From assembly GCA_032209605.1 (NCBI GenBank), contig JASFXZ010000091.1, forward strand, positions 372,001 to 436,000: DNA of 64,000 nucleotides, in the 5' to 3' direction. This stretch comes from Mactromeris polynyma (lineage: Eukaryota > Mollusca > Bivalvia > Venerida > Mactridae). The notes under the pieces are model-generated. The model worked only from the letters and a program-made list of their open reading frames with translations. It was not told the origin of the DNA and did no database searches. The position numbers were made by a program, and so were the translations under genes. Below are positions 1 through 12,900 of the stretch, one piece after another (positions within the stretch are counted from its first letter, which is position 1; each line of letters begins with the position of its first letter).

Positions 1-3000
1 TTTCATACTGACATTACTCATTAATTGAGCGTATTTTAACTTTTAATGAACACAGAGTTTTTCGCTGTGAAGGCTTCTCAAGCAAGTTCTTAAATCCAGA
101 GGTTTTGCTCAACTATTGTAACGATTATTTTGATGGGTACCAAACCCTCGGTATACTATGGGCTTTCAGATCTGGGCAAAGGTTTCCCATCCATCGATAG
201 TAAAATTCCTGAAGAACATTTTGTAAAAAAAAGCCAAGGTTAATTTAACCCTATCTGTAAATATGCAAACTAGAAGCTGTGAGACTCATTGCGTGTCATT
301 GTGACTGAATCCTTTTAGCATTTAGGTTTGAGGAAAAAAAGTGATTAATTTACGTGAAGTATTTTAACAGCTGTGTACGGATTGTAGATTTTTTTGCGGC
401 ATTATTTAACGTTTTGTTCGAGTGTAAATGAGAAATAATTATAGACCTGAAAGTGTTGTTGAAGCTTCAAAATTGAATTCTAATCAGTACAATGCTGTTT
501 GAATTGTAAATTACTGAATTAAACGAGAAACACATGCTTACCATGCAGAATGTGAAAACATTTGCCACTCGAAGATTAGAGGATCTAACTTAGATAATGA
601 TGTTGAAATTTGGCATCTCGAATTGAATTGATATAAGAAATGTGTTTAATTGCAACTTTAATTGGCTTAGGTGTGGATTTTCTTTATGATTTTATGATGT
701 TTGTATGTCTTGCCTGTTGCAGAAGGCAATTTTGGATACCTTCTGCTTTTATCCATCTAGTCATGAAACAATTCAAAAACACTTGAAAATTCCGTCTGCT
801 GTGAACAATTGATCTGAAATGTTTTGAGTTATTTACCAGAAAAAAAAAATTAATCTTCAGGTCCTGAATAATGTGTTTTTGAGTTTGCCAAGAAACTGGT
901 TCACACGTCATTGATTTTTTTGACACAGATATTATCGTCTTTGTTTTTTTGAAAAGCTTCCTGTAGTTTCATTTGCTAATTATTTGGCCTATCGCCTTTC
1001 ATAACAATTTTTCACCACAGTTCCACGTAACAGGCGTTTAATTAACTTCGTACAATGTTAACATTAAGTTGATTACTTATCACGGAAAATGAGACTTGCA
1101 CTTTTTTACTGCCAAATAAACTTGGCTGATGGTTTTAACAGATGTTTTGCCTCGCACCTTGTTTTTGAAAATTAATATACTTTTGACTTTATGCATTATT
1201 TTTTTCAAAAGATGAATGTTCTTGCCTGATAACTAAATTATAAAAGAACATTCAGTTTTAAATTTGTGACTTGAATTTTTTTTTAAATTGGATCTGTAAG
1301 ACTGGAAATTAGGTTCGGATGTGCTGTGATATATGAAGAATTTCTATAAATTGTGCTGTTTTTATGGGGCAATAAATGACTACCCCTATATTTCCATGTA
1401 ATAGCTTGTCTCTTAATTGCTTGATAAAAATATATGTTTATAATTTGTTGCACTGAACTAGAAACAAAAAAATATTTGCCTCCAGTTGGAAATGAAAATA
1501 TAAATTGCATCATTATATTTTATGGGACTAAAAAAGTTATTTCTGTGTCTATTTAGATGATAAGAAACATTGCTTGCATGATTGGATTGACAAAGATACT
1601 TTATTATGTTGATAAACAAACCTCTATTTATATTCATATTCTCTTTTATTGTCCCGGAATAGAGTATTTTTGTAATTTCATATAATTATTCTAATTTCAT
1701 ATTGCATCCATTATTAATGTTACTCATTCAAAACATCTTATCATAGCCAGCGATAAGTCTGTGTACAGATTGTGTATTGTATACTGAAAATATTAAATGT
1801 CAAAGTATTCATGAATGGTTTCTGTTGTATTGTACTTTATAGTTCAGTACATATATCTTTATATCCGGGCCCTGGGATTTTAACTTACTCAACACCGGGC
1901 ACTTGGTATTTGCACTCATATCTAGGAGAAGGAATAGACTACGACAATTTGAATACTACCGGTAAATCCCAAAGAGAGCTCGGCACTCGACAGTGTAATC
2001 CGCTTTCCCCTCGCAAATTTCGTGCTAAAACTGATATATTAAGTGTTACATCGAAACCTTTCAAAAGTCTTGTTTAGTTGTGAAATTTTATTTGTATGAA
2101 AGCTCCGTTATGTCAGACTGTAACTGTCTGGGCATAATTATGTCTGGAGATGTATACACCATTCTGATCATGTTCTTCCTTGACAATTTACTTGAAAGTA
2201 TCACATCTGAAGTCATTTGTCCTCCACCCCTTGGCTCTCATTTATGTGGAGAAGTTGTCAGTTGCTTGCCGAGGAGTATGTTAGTACTGCTAGGTAACCT
2301 AAGACACAGAAGCTCTGGTTAGGTTAACTTACCAACATATATAAGTGAACTATTGTTGGGAAACAGCCTCCCTCCCCCCCCCAAAAAAAGACAAAAAAAT
2401 ATAAAGAAATAAAGATCAGATCAGTGATGGGAATTTGATCATTAAACAAAAACAATATTTAGCCTCAGAACCTTAGTTCCCATAGTACTCAAGTACTTGA
2501 CTGTATTTTTGAAAGGCTTCGTGATGTTCTTAATGCTTAGTTTCCCTCCTTCAGTTTGTGAGATTGCAAGTTTTTGCTGTTAAATGCATCACCGAGAATT
2601 GCAATCAGAAATATTTCCTTCATTTCATTAATTTTGTAATCATGTGGAACTGTACCAGAGAAATAAGTAATGCTTGAAGATTTGCACTTAACAATAACTG
2701 CTACTATACTTAAACGCCATTAAAAATGCAACTATTTCACTTAACCTTTATTTTGTTCCAAGTTTTAAATGTGTTTTATTGCTACAAATGTGTAAAAGCT
2801 TCATCAAAAAGAAATCAAACTATGGCCCTAGTTGCTCTGTTCTTATTCACACTATAAAAACCCTTGTCCAGTGCTGGAAATTTGGTTTTCAATTCTATAT
2901 ACTGCTCATGCACTTGTTCATGTACTCCGCACAGTTATTGCATGAATGATATGCACTTGAATATTACTTTATACTGCATGTTAAATCTAATAATTTCAAA

Positions 3001-3196
3001 ACTGATTTGCTTTGGTGCAACAGTTAGATGTTTTGCATGGCATAATGTAATACTGCTTAGATATAACCAAACTCATTAGCTCGAAACCTCGAACTAGCAC
3101 TACATAAACTGCCTTTGCATGTGCTTGCATTTCCAATGTTTATTCACTTAGCCTATACTAACCACTAACCAGTTTGAAATTGTAATACAATTTCAG
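1..3196. other. Non-coding stretch, probably a Robo intron
   Basis: AT-rich sequence with only short ORFs that carry no recognisable domain. Because the first exon seen (from 3197) begins in mid-protein after a good acceptor (tttcag), at least the right part should be intron of the Robo gene. I looked for upstream Ig exons on the + strand and found none I could support. A C-run followed by an A-rich run lies near 2370-2415. Confidence 0.6.
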
Positions 3197-3985
3197 CAGA
3201 CAGTTCATTAAATCTTCCAGCTCACGACACAAGACCTCCTCCGATCATCAAAATCGGACCTCAGAACCAGACATTGCAGATAGGATCCGTTGCTGTCTTT
3301 CAGTGTATTGCCGATGGAAAACCAGAGCCCATCACAAGATGGTACAAAAATAATCGTCCACTACTGATGTCTGATCCTCGTTACCTGGTGACTGATGTTA
3401 ACGAGTTGCAAATTTCAAGTAAGTATCTTTCTGCTATTGTTGTTATGTATTTAAATTTGCATTCATCATGTAGCCCTGGGACTGGAAACCATTTGTGATT
3501 GAGGACTGGAGAATGCTTTACCTAGGTCTATCAGACTTCCTAGGCTAACAGTTGTTGGTTGTCAGTTGATGACACTCTATTTTGTAGCCACTCTGTCGAA
3601 GGTTGCTTGGTCATTACTTCACTACCAGCTTCCCTCATTGTTGGTGACATTTGTGTTTTTGAAAAAAATTTGTATAGACATGTATTGGTTTGTTATACCC
3701 ATGTGTTCTTGTTTGATCTGAACCTTGATATATGGGTATGCCTTCAGTGTATAGCTGAATCAATGCAATCTTGCGTAAATGTACACTGTAATGGTTAAAA
3801 TATGGCGCATTTTGTGTGCCGAGTAATGCATTGATTTATGTTTGTGAGTAAGTGTTCTTAATTAACTGATCATAATCAAAGTTTATTAATTGCAGATCTA
3901 AAGATGCAGGATACTGGAGCATACACCTGTAAAGCCATTAGTGAAACAGGAGAGACAACATGGGAAGCTTTTCTTTCTGTAACAA
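3197..3985 (+). CDS. robo: Robo exons for the membrane-proximal Ig domain
   Basis: Two exons (3197-3418, 3896-3985) joined in phase 1. The first carries the FQC cysteine and the RWYK tryptophan; the second carries DTGAYTC with the partner cysteine and a TWEAF end. The pattern fits the last Ig domain of Robo, which directly precedes FN3-1. The exact start is ambiguous by 3 nt because the acceptor reads cagcag. Confidence 0.88.
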
Positions 3986-6900
3986 GTGAGTTATATAACT
4001 GTCTTACAAATTATGTATCAAATGTGTGATTTATTGCATAATACTGATGCATAGTTAACCGTACTTTGCGGCAATATAGGAACGGTTGCCTATCTAGCTC
4101 CTCTGTAGTGTTCAATGGAAACTTTATGAATCATTGTCATTTTCTTTTCTTGAAATATGCTTAAGCAGGGCTCTATAATGTTCTTAATACAGTTGTCCTG
4201 GACTAGTGTACAATCATGTGCATTTTGACTTGTCCAACATGGGAGGCTAGTTGTACGAGCATAGACTAGGGTATGGAGGCGTGCATAACAGACTTGTCCA
4301 ACATGGGAGGCTAGTTGTACGAGCATAGTCTAGGGTATGGAGGCGTGCATAACAGACTTGTCCAACATGGGAGGCTAGTTGTACGAGCATAGTCTAGGGT
4401 ATGGAGGCGTGCATAACGGACTTGTCCAACATGGGAGGCTAGTTGTACGAACATAGTCTAGGGTATGGAGGCGTGCATAACGGACTTGTCCAACATGGGA
4501 GGCTAGTTGTACGAGCATAGTCTAGGGTATGGAGGCGTGCATAACGGACTTGTCCAACATGGGAGGCTAGTTGTACGAGCATAGTCTAGGGTATGGAGGC
4601 GTGCATAACGGACTTGTCCAACATGGGAGGCTAGTTGTACGAGCATAGTCTAGGGTATGGAGGCGTGCATAACGGACTTGTCCAACATGGGAGGCTAGTT
4701 GTACGAGCATAGACTAGGGTATGGAGGCGTGCATAACAGACTTGTCCAACATGGGAGGCTAGTTGTACGAGCATAGTCTAGGGTATGGAGGCGTGCATAA
4801 CAGACTTGTCCAACATGGGAGGCTAGTTGTACGAGCATAGACTAGGGTATGGAGGCGTGCATAACAGACTTGTCCAACATGGGAGGCTAGTTGTACGAGC
4901 ATAGTCTACGGTATGGAGGCGTGCATAACGGACTTGTCCAACATGGGAGGCTAGTTGTACGAGCATAGACTAGGGTATGGAGGCGTGCATAACGGACTTG
5001 TCCAACATGGGAGGCTAGTTGTACGAGCATAGTCTAGGGTATGGAGGCGTGCATAACGGACTTGTCCAACATGGGAGGCTAGTTGTACGAGCATAGACTA
5101 GGGTATGGAGGCGTGCATAACGGACTTGTCCTTGACTAAGTCCAATGCAACTGTTTGTTGCCCGAATCGGCGATCAGACTTGTCCAGGACGTTGGGCTAG
5201 TGGATTACTAGAGCCCTGTTTTAGTATCAAAAACATGGTTAAATCCAGGCAATTTCTCGTCTAATGTTAATGCATAATGTTAACATGATGAATATTGAAT
5301 GTCTAAAATGTATCCAGTTGAGAACCTGGTATTTTTTTCACAAATTTTTTGTAGATATTCATGAAATATATATTACATAATGAATTATTTCTTTCAGGTG
5401 ATCCCAGTCAAGGACCTATAAAATCTGTTGCTCTATCTCTCTTGCCTTACCCACCCACTAAACCAGTTGTCAGTGATGTCACAGATACATCAGTACATCT
5501 GTCATGGTCCCCAGGAGTACAGACAGGCCAGGAACCAGTCACTTCATTCTTTGTAGAATATTTTGGATTTGAAACCACTGATGTAAGCTTTATATTTGTA
5601 TTCTTGTTCAAGTCAGTGTTAAACATTTGTATTTTCATATCTTCATATTCTTCTGTTAAGTTTGTTGTTTCATCTAGGTCTACATTCTCCTACTTACAGA
5701 TGAGGTTGACTATGTTGACAGTTTTCCAAATTTTTTGTTCTCAATTTCTTCCTATTCTGGTCCATAAATTCATATTCAGCGATATTTGGCTTATGAGAAC
5801 TTGCAGTAACAACTGCTATAATGTTATGGTTTTTTTTATTTCACATAAAGAAGTAGAATTTGTGACTTCTCTTACATAAATTTTGTTGTCTGCTTGCCTG
5901 CTTAATAATGACGCACCATGGTAAAAATCACTGCTAATTATAATTGTAAATTTAAAGTTGATGTGTAGTTGATGACTGAACAACGTTTACCATTTAACAA
6001 CAAAACTTGAAACTAATCTGTCGAGAAAACGCTACTGGCATCTAAAAAAGCAATTGGTGCCATTGAACCATGCTTTCAAAATTTCAATGTCCTATTTAAG
6101 ACATTCACAGACAAATGTTCTTTTGAAGTTTGTCACTAGACAGAGGTGAAACAGATATTTCCATATCTATTTAACATTGATTATATGAAACATGTTTACG
6201 ACTGATATTAATCACTCTCAATGACTGTTTTGTGAGTTACTATAATTGTGAAGGCAGGAATAGAACTCGCAAGTCAAGCCTGTCGGGAATCATCTTCTGT
6301 ATAAAGTGTCATTTATCCCGGAAGCATAACCCCCTATGGCAAGACATTGATAAGTGTATCAGACGCACTACCCCTCAACCACTATGCTTTAAGTGTGAAG
6401 TAGATCCTTAGAAATCTGTCTGTACCTATTGGGGAAATTTATGTGTTTTATATGTAATTTTATACAGAATTTTTCTTCTTTTCCAGGGCTGGGTGATAGC
6501 AAGTAACAATGTGAAACGAGAGAGTTACACGATCGACAAACTTCGTCCTAATACAACGTACATGTTTCTGGTTAGAGCAGTGAACAAGTATGGTGTAGGG
6601 TATCCAAGTCTTCTCTCCGAGTCCGTGAAAATGTTAGGTAGTGTATACATGTATATAATAATAATAAAGACTTTATTTATAGAGACCACGCAGTAAGGCA
6701 ATTGCCCAATATTCCCTGCAAGCCTCTTGTAAAAAAAGTATTTAAGTACAATAAAACCTCGCCTAACGACCACCTCAATAATAAGACCACATTAATATTA
6801 AGAACACTGTTTTCAAGTCCATTTTCAATGTTTTGATCGTTATTCAACCTCAATATTTCGACCACTTCAATAAATTGTCATATATTTGAGGTTTTACTGT

Positions 6901-9900
6901 AATATACTTAACGCCTAAAGTCTCAGATTCTTGTTTGTTTTCTTATTGTTTTTAATTATTTTGTTATTTTGAAAATGGTTTGTGGCATAAAGTTTGCTGG
7001 CAGGATGGGAAAAAGGTGTGTTAGGGCTTACACAAAGTTCTTAGTTTCCTATAAACCTATAAATGGTGTTAAAACTTTTCCAAATTAACTTACGAAAGCT
7101 GAAAATAGTCTTTGTATCTAATCACACACATAGTTTTTCTAAGTTTTAAAGGGTTTAATTTGGAACTTTAGTTTCCTGAACAGGATTGCAGTGTTTCTTT
7201 AATTGTTTTACCAACAAAAACAACATTTTTTCAGCCCACAGACCGAAACATGAAAAGCCCAAGCTTACGGAAGCAGACATCAAGAAACAGTTGAGAGGGG
7301 TCGTCGTAGAGATGGTGAACACTCATTCCGTCAACTCGTCGGCAATAAGTCTCACATGGAAGGTAAGATAATACTTCTATGTGAAATACCGCTTCTAACT
7401 TAATCTCGTCAATACTTAAACAATTAATTCAGCATTAAGTTTAATTGTCTGAAATTGTTGTTTTAAAACTACTGCTTATAATTGCTCTTGGTGTTGTTTT
7501 GCAATGTTGTCTAAATGTCGAAAGTTAATTTGAGTAATATTACTGAAGCATGCGCTGTGTGACGTTTCTGGGTGAAATTCAGACATGCGAACATTAGAAA
7601 CATTATATGTGGTAATATGATCAGTTGTTTCTTTTCTTTTTGAGAACAACTTGCGTACTGAATGTTAAGTCATTTCGTGGGTAATATACCGTCATAGCAC
7701 GTAGGTAAAATAGTGTAATCACTTCCTGCAGAATATTATTAAAGTTCGCTCAGTACAACATATTGTGTTATATACGGAACTTGATACTTGGGGTTAGGTA
7801 CAAAACTGTCGTAACCTTTACAAATGTATTTTTATGTCTGATGTTCGGCTGACATTTACAATTCCCTGTGGTTTTCCTTTACGTAATTTTGAAGGGATGG
7901 AACCTATAATGTTTCTTGTATGATCAGAATGTGATGTTGAGCTGAAATGTAAAAAGTCAAATTTATGTTGCTTAAAATAGTTGATTTAAATTTGAGTAAC
8001 ATTTTCATAAGAAGGTACGGTAGTTCTCACTATAAATTGAAATTTCTCTGAATATCACAGGTTACTAAAGCAGACGGCATTATTGAAGGCTATGAGATAT
8101 GGTATACATCTCTCTATAAATTGAAAATTCTCTGTATATCATAGGTTACCAAAGCAGTCGACATTATTAAGGCTATGAGATATGGTATACATCTCTCTAT
8201 AAATTGAAAATTCTCTGAATATCATAGGTTACCAAAGCAGACGACATTATTGAAGGCTACGAGATTGAATACACGCATATCCTTGACATCATGCGTCTGA
8301 CGTATGGGGAGACGAGGAAGGTTAGAGTACCACCAACAATTACGACGTATCTTGTCACTGGCTTGAAAACTTACAGTTGGTACCAGCTTCGTGTCTTGGC
8401 GTTCAGCGGCAATGTTCAATCCCAGTACAGCAGTCCTATCAAAGTGCAGACGGAAGAATTTTGTAAGTTAAAATGTCAGATATACAAAATTTGTTTGATT
8501 TTGTCGCTTGAGAATTCTTCTAGTCTAATAAACACAATGGAAGATTTTCATTACTTTTGGCTGACAAATTCTGCAGACGTCTTTTTTTAACCAATGAGCG
8601 CACAATGTCTGTTATTTAATTTCCGTCTGGATAGAAATTTACTGCAACAAACACGTCTGAATTCATGAATGCACGTGATAGATGACATTTAACTTGTGCA
8701 TCTCTGTTATGGAATTATGTTTTCTTGAAACTGTAGTGACAATTTAATTTAATTTTCTGTTGTTTATGGAAGAAATTTAATTGTAAATTTCTATGTATGT
8801 ATCAATGTTTTTGTCGCATTATTTCCATCGGGTGCTTTATTTGTCTGGATATTTCAATATCTTTATTCCATGGGATGAGTATTGTAACTGTTGCTTGATT
8901 GTATGTAGAAACAAGCAGACTATAGACTGTGTTGATATCTACTTTGTTTCTTTAGTAAATATTATTACTTTATCAGAATGATTTTATACCTGTTTATTTT
9001 GCATAAACATGCTTAATATAGTGTCTAGAACTAGAGCTATCTTGCACAAATGGAAACATGCTCAAAATCAGTTGGAACTTGATATTTTTCAGATCGTGCA
9101 GGTCCACCGAAAGATGTCACAGTTCACAAAGTATCGGACGATAGTATCTCGGTACTGTGGAGTCCTCCTGATATGCGATTGAGACAATTTCTTATCACAG
9201 GATATCAGGTATATGTTACATATGTATATATGCTTCACAAGGCTATCCTGAAGAAATTGTTTGTTTTTGGTACCCTAACAAAACCCCTGTTTGGCCCTAA
9301 ATCAATCTTTTTGACTCTTCCAAACTATTGTCTGTGCCTGAAAATGAAATATTCCTGAAAAAGGATTCGGCTATCCGCCACAAAATTAGTGGTACTGATA
9401 CCGCCCACAAACAAGACTGGCTTTTAGTATCCACCTTACATGCTGTCCCTAATACGTGGTGTTTAATTTGGTACATACACTAGTAAATGGCAATTAAAAA
9501 TATGTGTATTTTATGGAAACATTTATTTAATTGAATAAAATCATTGCTCTTAAAATGATAAATTTGTTTCTGTGGCTATAAAACTTGTTTTGAAAATGAG
9601 AAAAACTATGAAATGGGAGGGGTAATGGAATTATATGGAATGACTTTAATGTGTTGTAATCATTATCCTTGGCATTCAAACAACCTGTTACTTGAGAATT
9701 TAGGAATTTAATTATTTTGGATAATTATCGTTACTTTAGGTTATGTTGATCTTTCTGTTGGCAAACAAATCCGTTTTTTTTAATGTTAAAATGAGTTTCA
9801 GAAATTAAGAAAAAATGCTTTAGTCCCAAAAAGACTCACTCGGTGTCAAGTTAATATCTTGAAAAACATGTCTGCAAGTGGAAAAGGAAGTGCCAGTTGT

Positions 9901-12900
9901 ATGTTACCAAATAAAAATAAGACATCTGAACGATAATATACCTGTATTTTTATGAAAATGTTAAATACAAATGGAGCATTGGATGGAAAATATACATGTT
10001 TAAACCATGGTTTGTGGAAGAATTATCCATGAAAAAAATGCTTTTGTTGTAAAGAACAAAAAACAGCTACCCACAAAGTCCCCGTAAATTAACACTCCCA
10101 ACAATTGATATTGTCTGTGATATAAACAAAAGAATATTTTGTGCCCAATGTAAGCAAAGAACCAATATGTTTGTATTCCAATATTTAACGATCTGTACAT
10201 TTTAGATATACAATGTACGTTCTTCCGAGTACAAAAATTATGGGTAAAAATAATTGCTGATTTTATTGAGATGCCAGTTTATTCTCTGCTAGCTAAAATG
10301 TTTGCAAACTCCAACAAGGCAGCTAGTCCCTAAATGTTCTACTACTTTCCTACGTATTTATCTGGTAGAGAATGCAATTATTCCTTGAAATAAATCAAAG
10401 TATGATGCTTTCATTATCTATTCAATGCAATATTCCGGTTCATTTTCTATAATAATTTTGGCAGTGATTTTGATCATTAATATATCTTTAATGTTGTTTA
10501 TAAATCTCGGGGTAATCAGAAAACTAATTGTTTGCCTGTTTTACGCTCATATTATCTTTGATATAAATTGTACAAATTTATAGCAATTTGAAATTGCTTA
10601 GTTTGTATTTATAAGAAATTTATCATCTCTAATAATGAACTCGCAATAACGATTCCTAAATTAAGTAACATTGAACCTATATGGCCGAGTCATTAATTCT
10701 ACATTGAAACGGTTATTTAAAGCTGTACGTAATTATGTGCATTAACTTTACACGTAACTCTAGCATGCAAAAGCACAATTAGTTTCCTGGTGTAAAATGT
10801 TTCCATTTTGAAACGAATGTTGAAATGAGTTTTTAGTGTAGTTCTTGATGAACTTGGTGAAAACATTGCTCAACATACTATTCAGAAGCTGAAAACTGAT
10901 TGTTGCTATAATTTTCTTAGTTTTGCTGTCACAAAGAGTAAGTTGTAATGGTGTACAAGAACGTATTTCATGTTCGCAGTCTCTCTGAGGGATTAGTTCA
11001 GCCCATTCATGAGTCTTTATGTACAATATAATACTTGTTGCAGATACATGAAGAGAATAGAACTGGGTCTGAAATTTAAAATTTTGTATACAAATTAAAA
11101 GCTTCAGTCATTTAATTTAAGTGATTGTATTATGCTCTATTTATGAATGTTTTAATTTAAAATATCCCAGCTGGCAGTAGATATTCACTGTATTTACAGT
11201 TGTTTGTTTTGACAGCGACACAAAAACCGTTTGTCTAATTTCATGCACGGCTCTTGACAATATTGTATATTTTTCAGGTTTCCTGTCAAAGTAAGGACGG
11301 ACGACAGAATTGTAGTACATCCACAAACGGACGGACAAAAAGTACCGTTATCAAAAGACTTCAGGAGAATATTGTGTACAGAGTGAAAGTTGCGGCTGTG
11401 ACCCCACAGGGGGTTGGTTATTGGAGCGAAGTTTATGCTGTCGGTAAGTGAAATTCATTGTTTCTATGTGAATGTGGCTTGACTTGTGGTGTATGCTTTA
11501 TGAACCTAGGTACATTCGGAGTACTGTCTCATGTTAGAGTGATGTTTGTATGGATAGAATACATGTAGAGTGTCATTGTGTAATGTCCCTCTGTGGTATG
11601 CCTGTCTTTGCATATTATGTTAAATCCAGATTTTTTCGGTTGTTTTCATTGCTTTTATTTTGTCATAATCCAGATAACAAACAATATTCCTTATCCCAAA
11701 GTGCATATATAATTGCCTAAAATTCTGATCAAAGTCTGTCCAAAAAATAGCCAAAATAGAAGCTTTATCATATATATATACAATAGCTAAAACTAAAATG
11801 GATTCTATACATTCAGTTGGTATTTAAAATTGTCAGTTCTAAGTGTGTATATTTTACCAAGTTTCTGCAACCATTTTCACATGCAAAAGTCCTAATTTAA
11901 GGGGGATGCGTCACGTTCCCAAAACAGCCTGTAAAAAGCATGCGTAAAGCCAGTCTGCTTACTGAAAATATGTACAGAAATGAACAACACCCTTCATTTG
12001 TCTCACAGTTTTAATGAAGCACTTCATAAGTTTCTAAGCAACATTCTCATTTAATTTCCTGTTGTTTGATCCCTGATTTCATTTCTGGCATTAATTTCAC
12101 AACCAAACATTTTGAATGAAATTTCAATTCTTGGCTAGGTTCGGATTTTCGCCTACTAATTGTAAGCTCTGAATTCATAGCAGTTTTGGCTTTACGATAT
12201 TTAGTGGAAATGCTGGTTTTAGCTTTTAGTACTAAACTCCGCATAATTTGTGATAGCTAGGAGGTATGGATTACCGCGAATGCCATTAACATTGTATTGT
12301 AGAGACAAGTGAAGTTGCACAATCTTTATGAAGTATTTTAATTACATCGCACGCTGCACATCTGTTACTGCTATTACTATCCACCTGTCTCCGTAAAGTT
12401 CCGTACGACTGATTATAGACGCTGTTTTGTTGTGTTCTTCTTACCATAAAGTCTGTATTACACATTTAATGCATTCAGAGAATTGACCCATTGATAGAAT
12501 GATGACTTGTGCAGAATGAATACCTGGAGTTTTCCGGAAATAGCTTTTTTTTTCATTTTCATGCTTTTGGTTTCTTTTGTTCTTTTACCACCTTTTTACT
12601 TTTCGTTCCATTTGTCGTTAGGGTTCCTTTGTAAATGCATTCAGTTTTATTAAGTTAGTCACAAGCTTACTCAGAATTGACTTAAATCCTGCACAATGTA
12701 TGCTATACTGTATTATAACAATGAATAATCATACAGGGGGTTTGGTGCATAACTGTTTCATACTCTTCTTTGTCGGAGTGGAGTTACAATATTTTTGCAC
12801 CGGACTGTATTTAGATCAAGTTATAATAGTGGAAATATGAGCTGCATTAAAGGATTAGATGAACAAGCAAATATGAGATTCTCCCTTTATGCTCAATTTA

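Noticed and set aside
4227..5122. CRISPR-like array
   Set aside because: Units are fully repetitive with no unique spacers, and the genome is eukaryotic.
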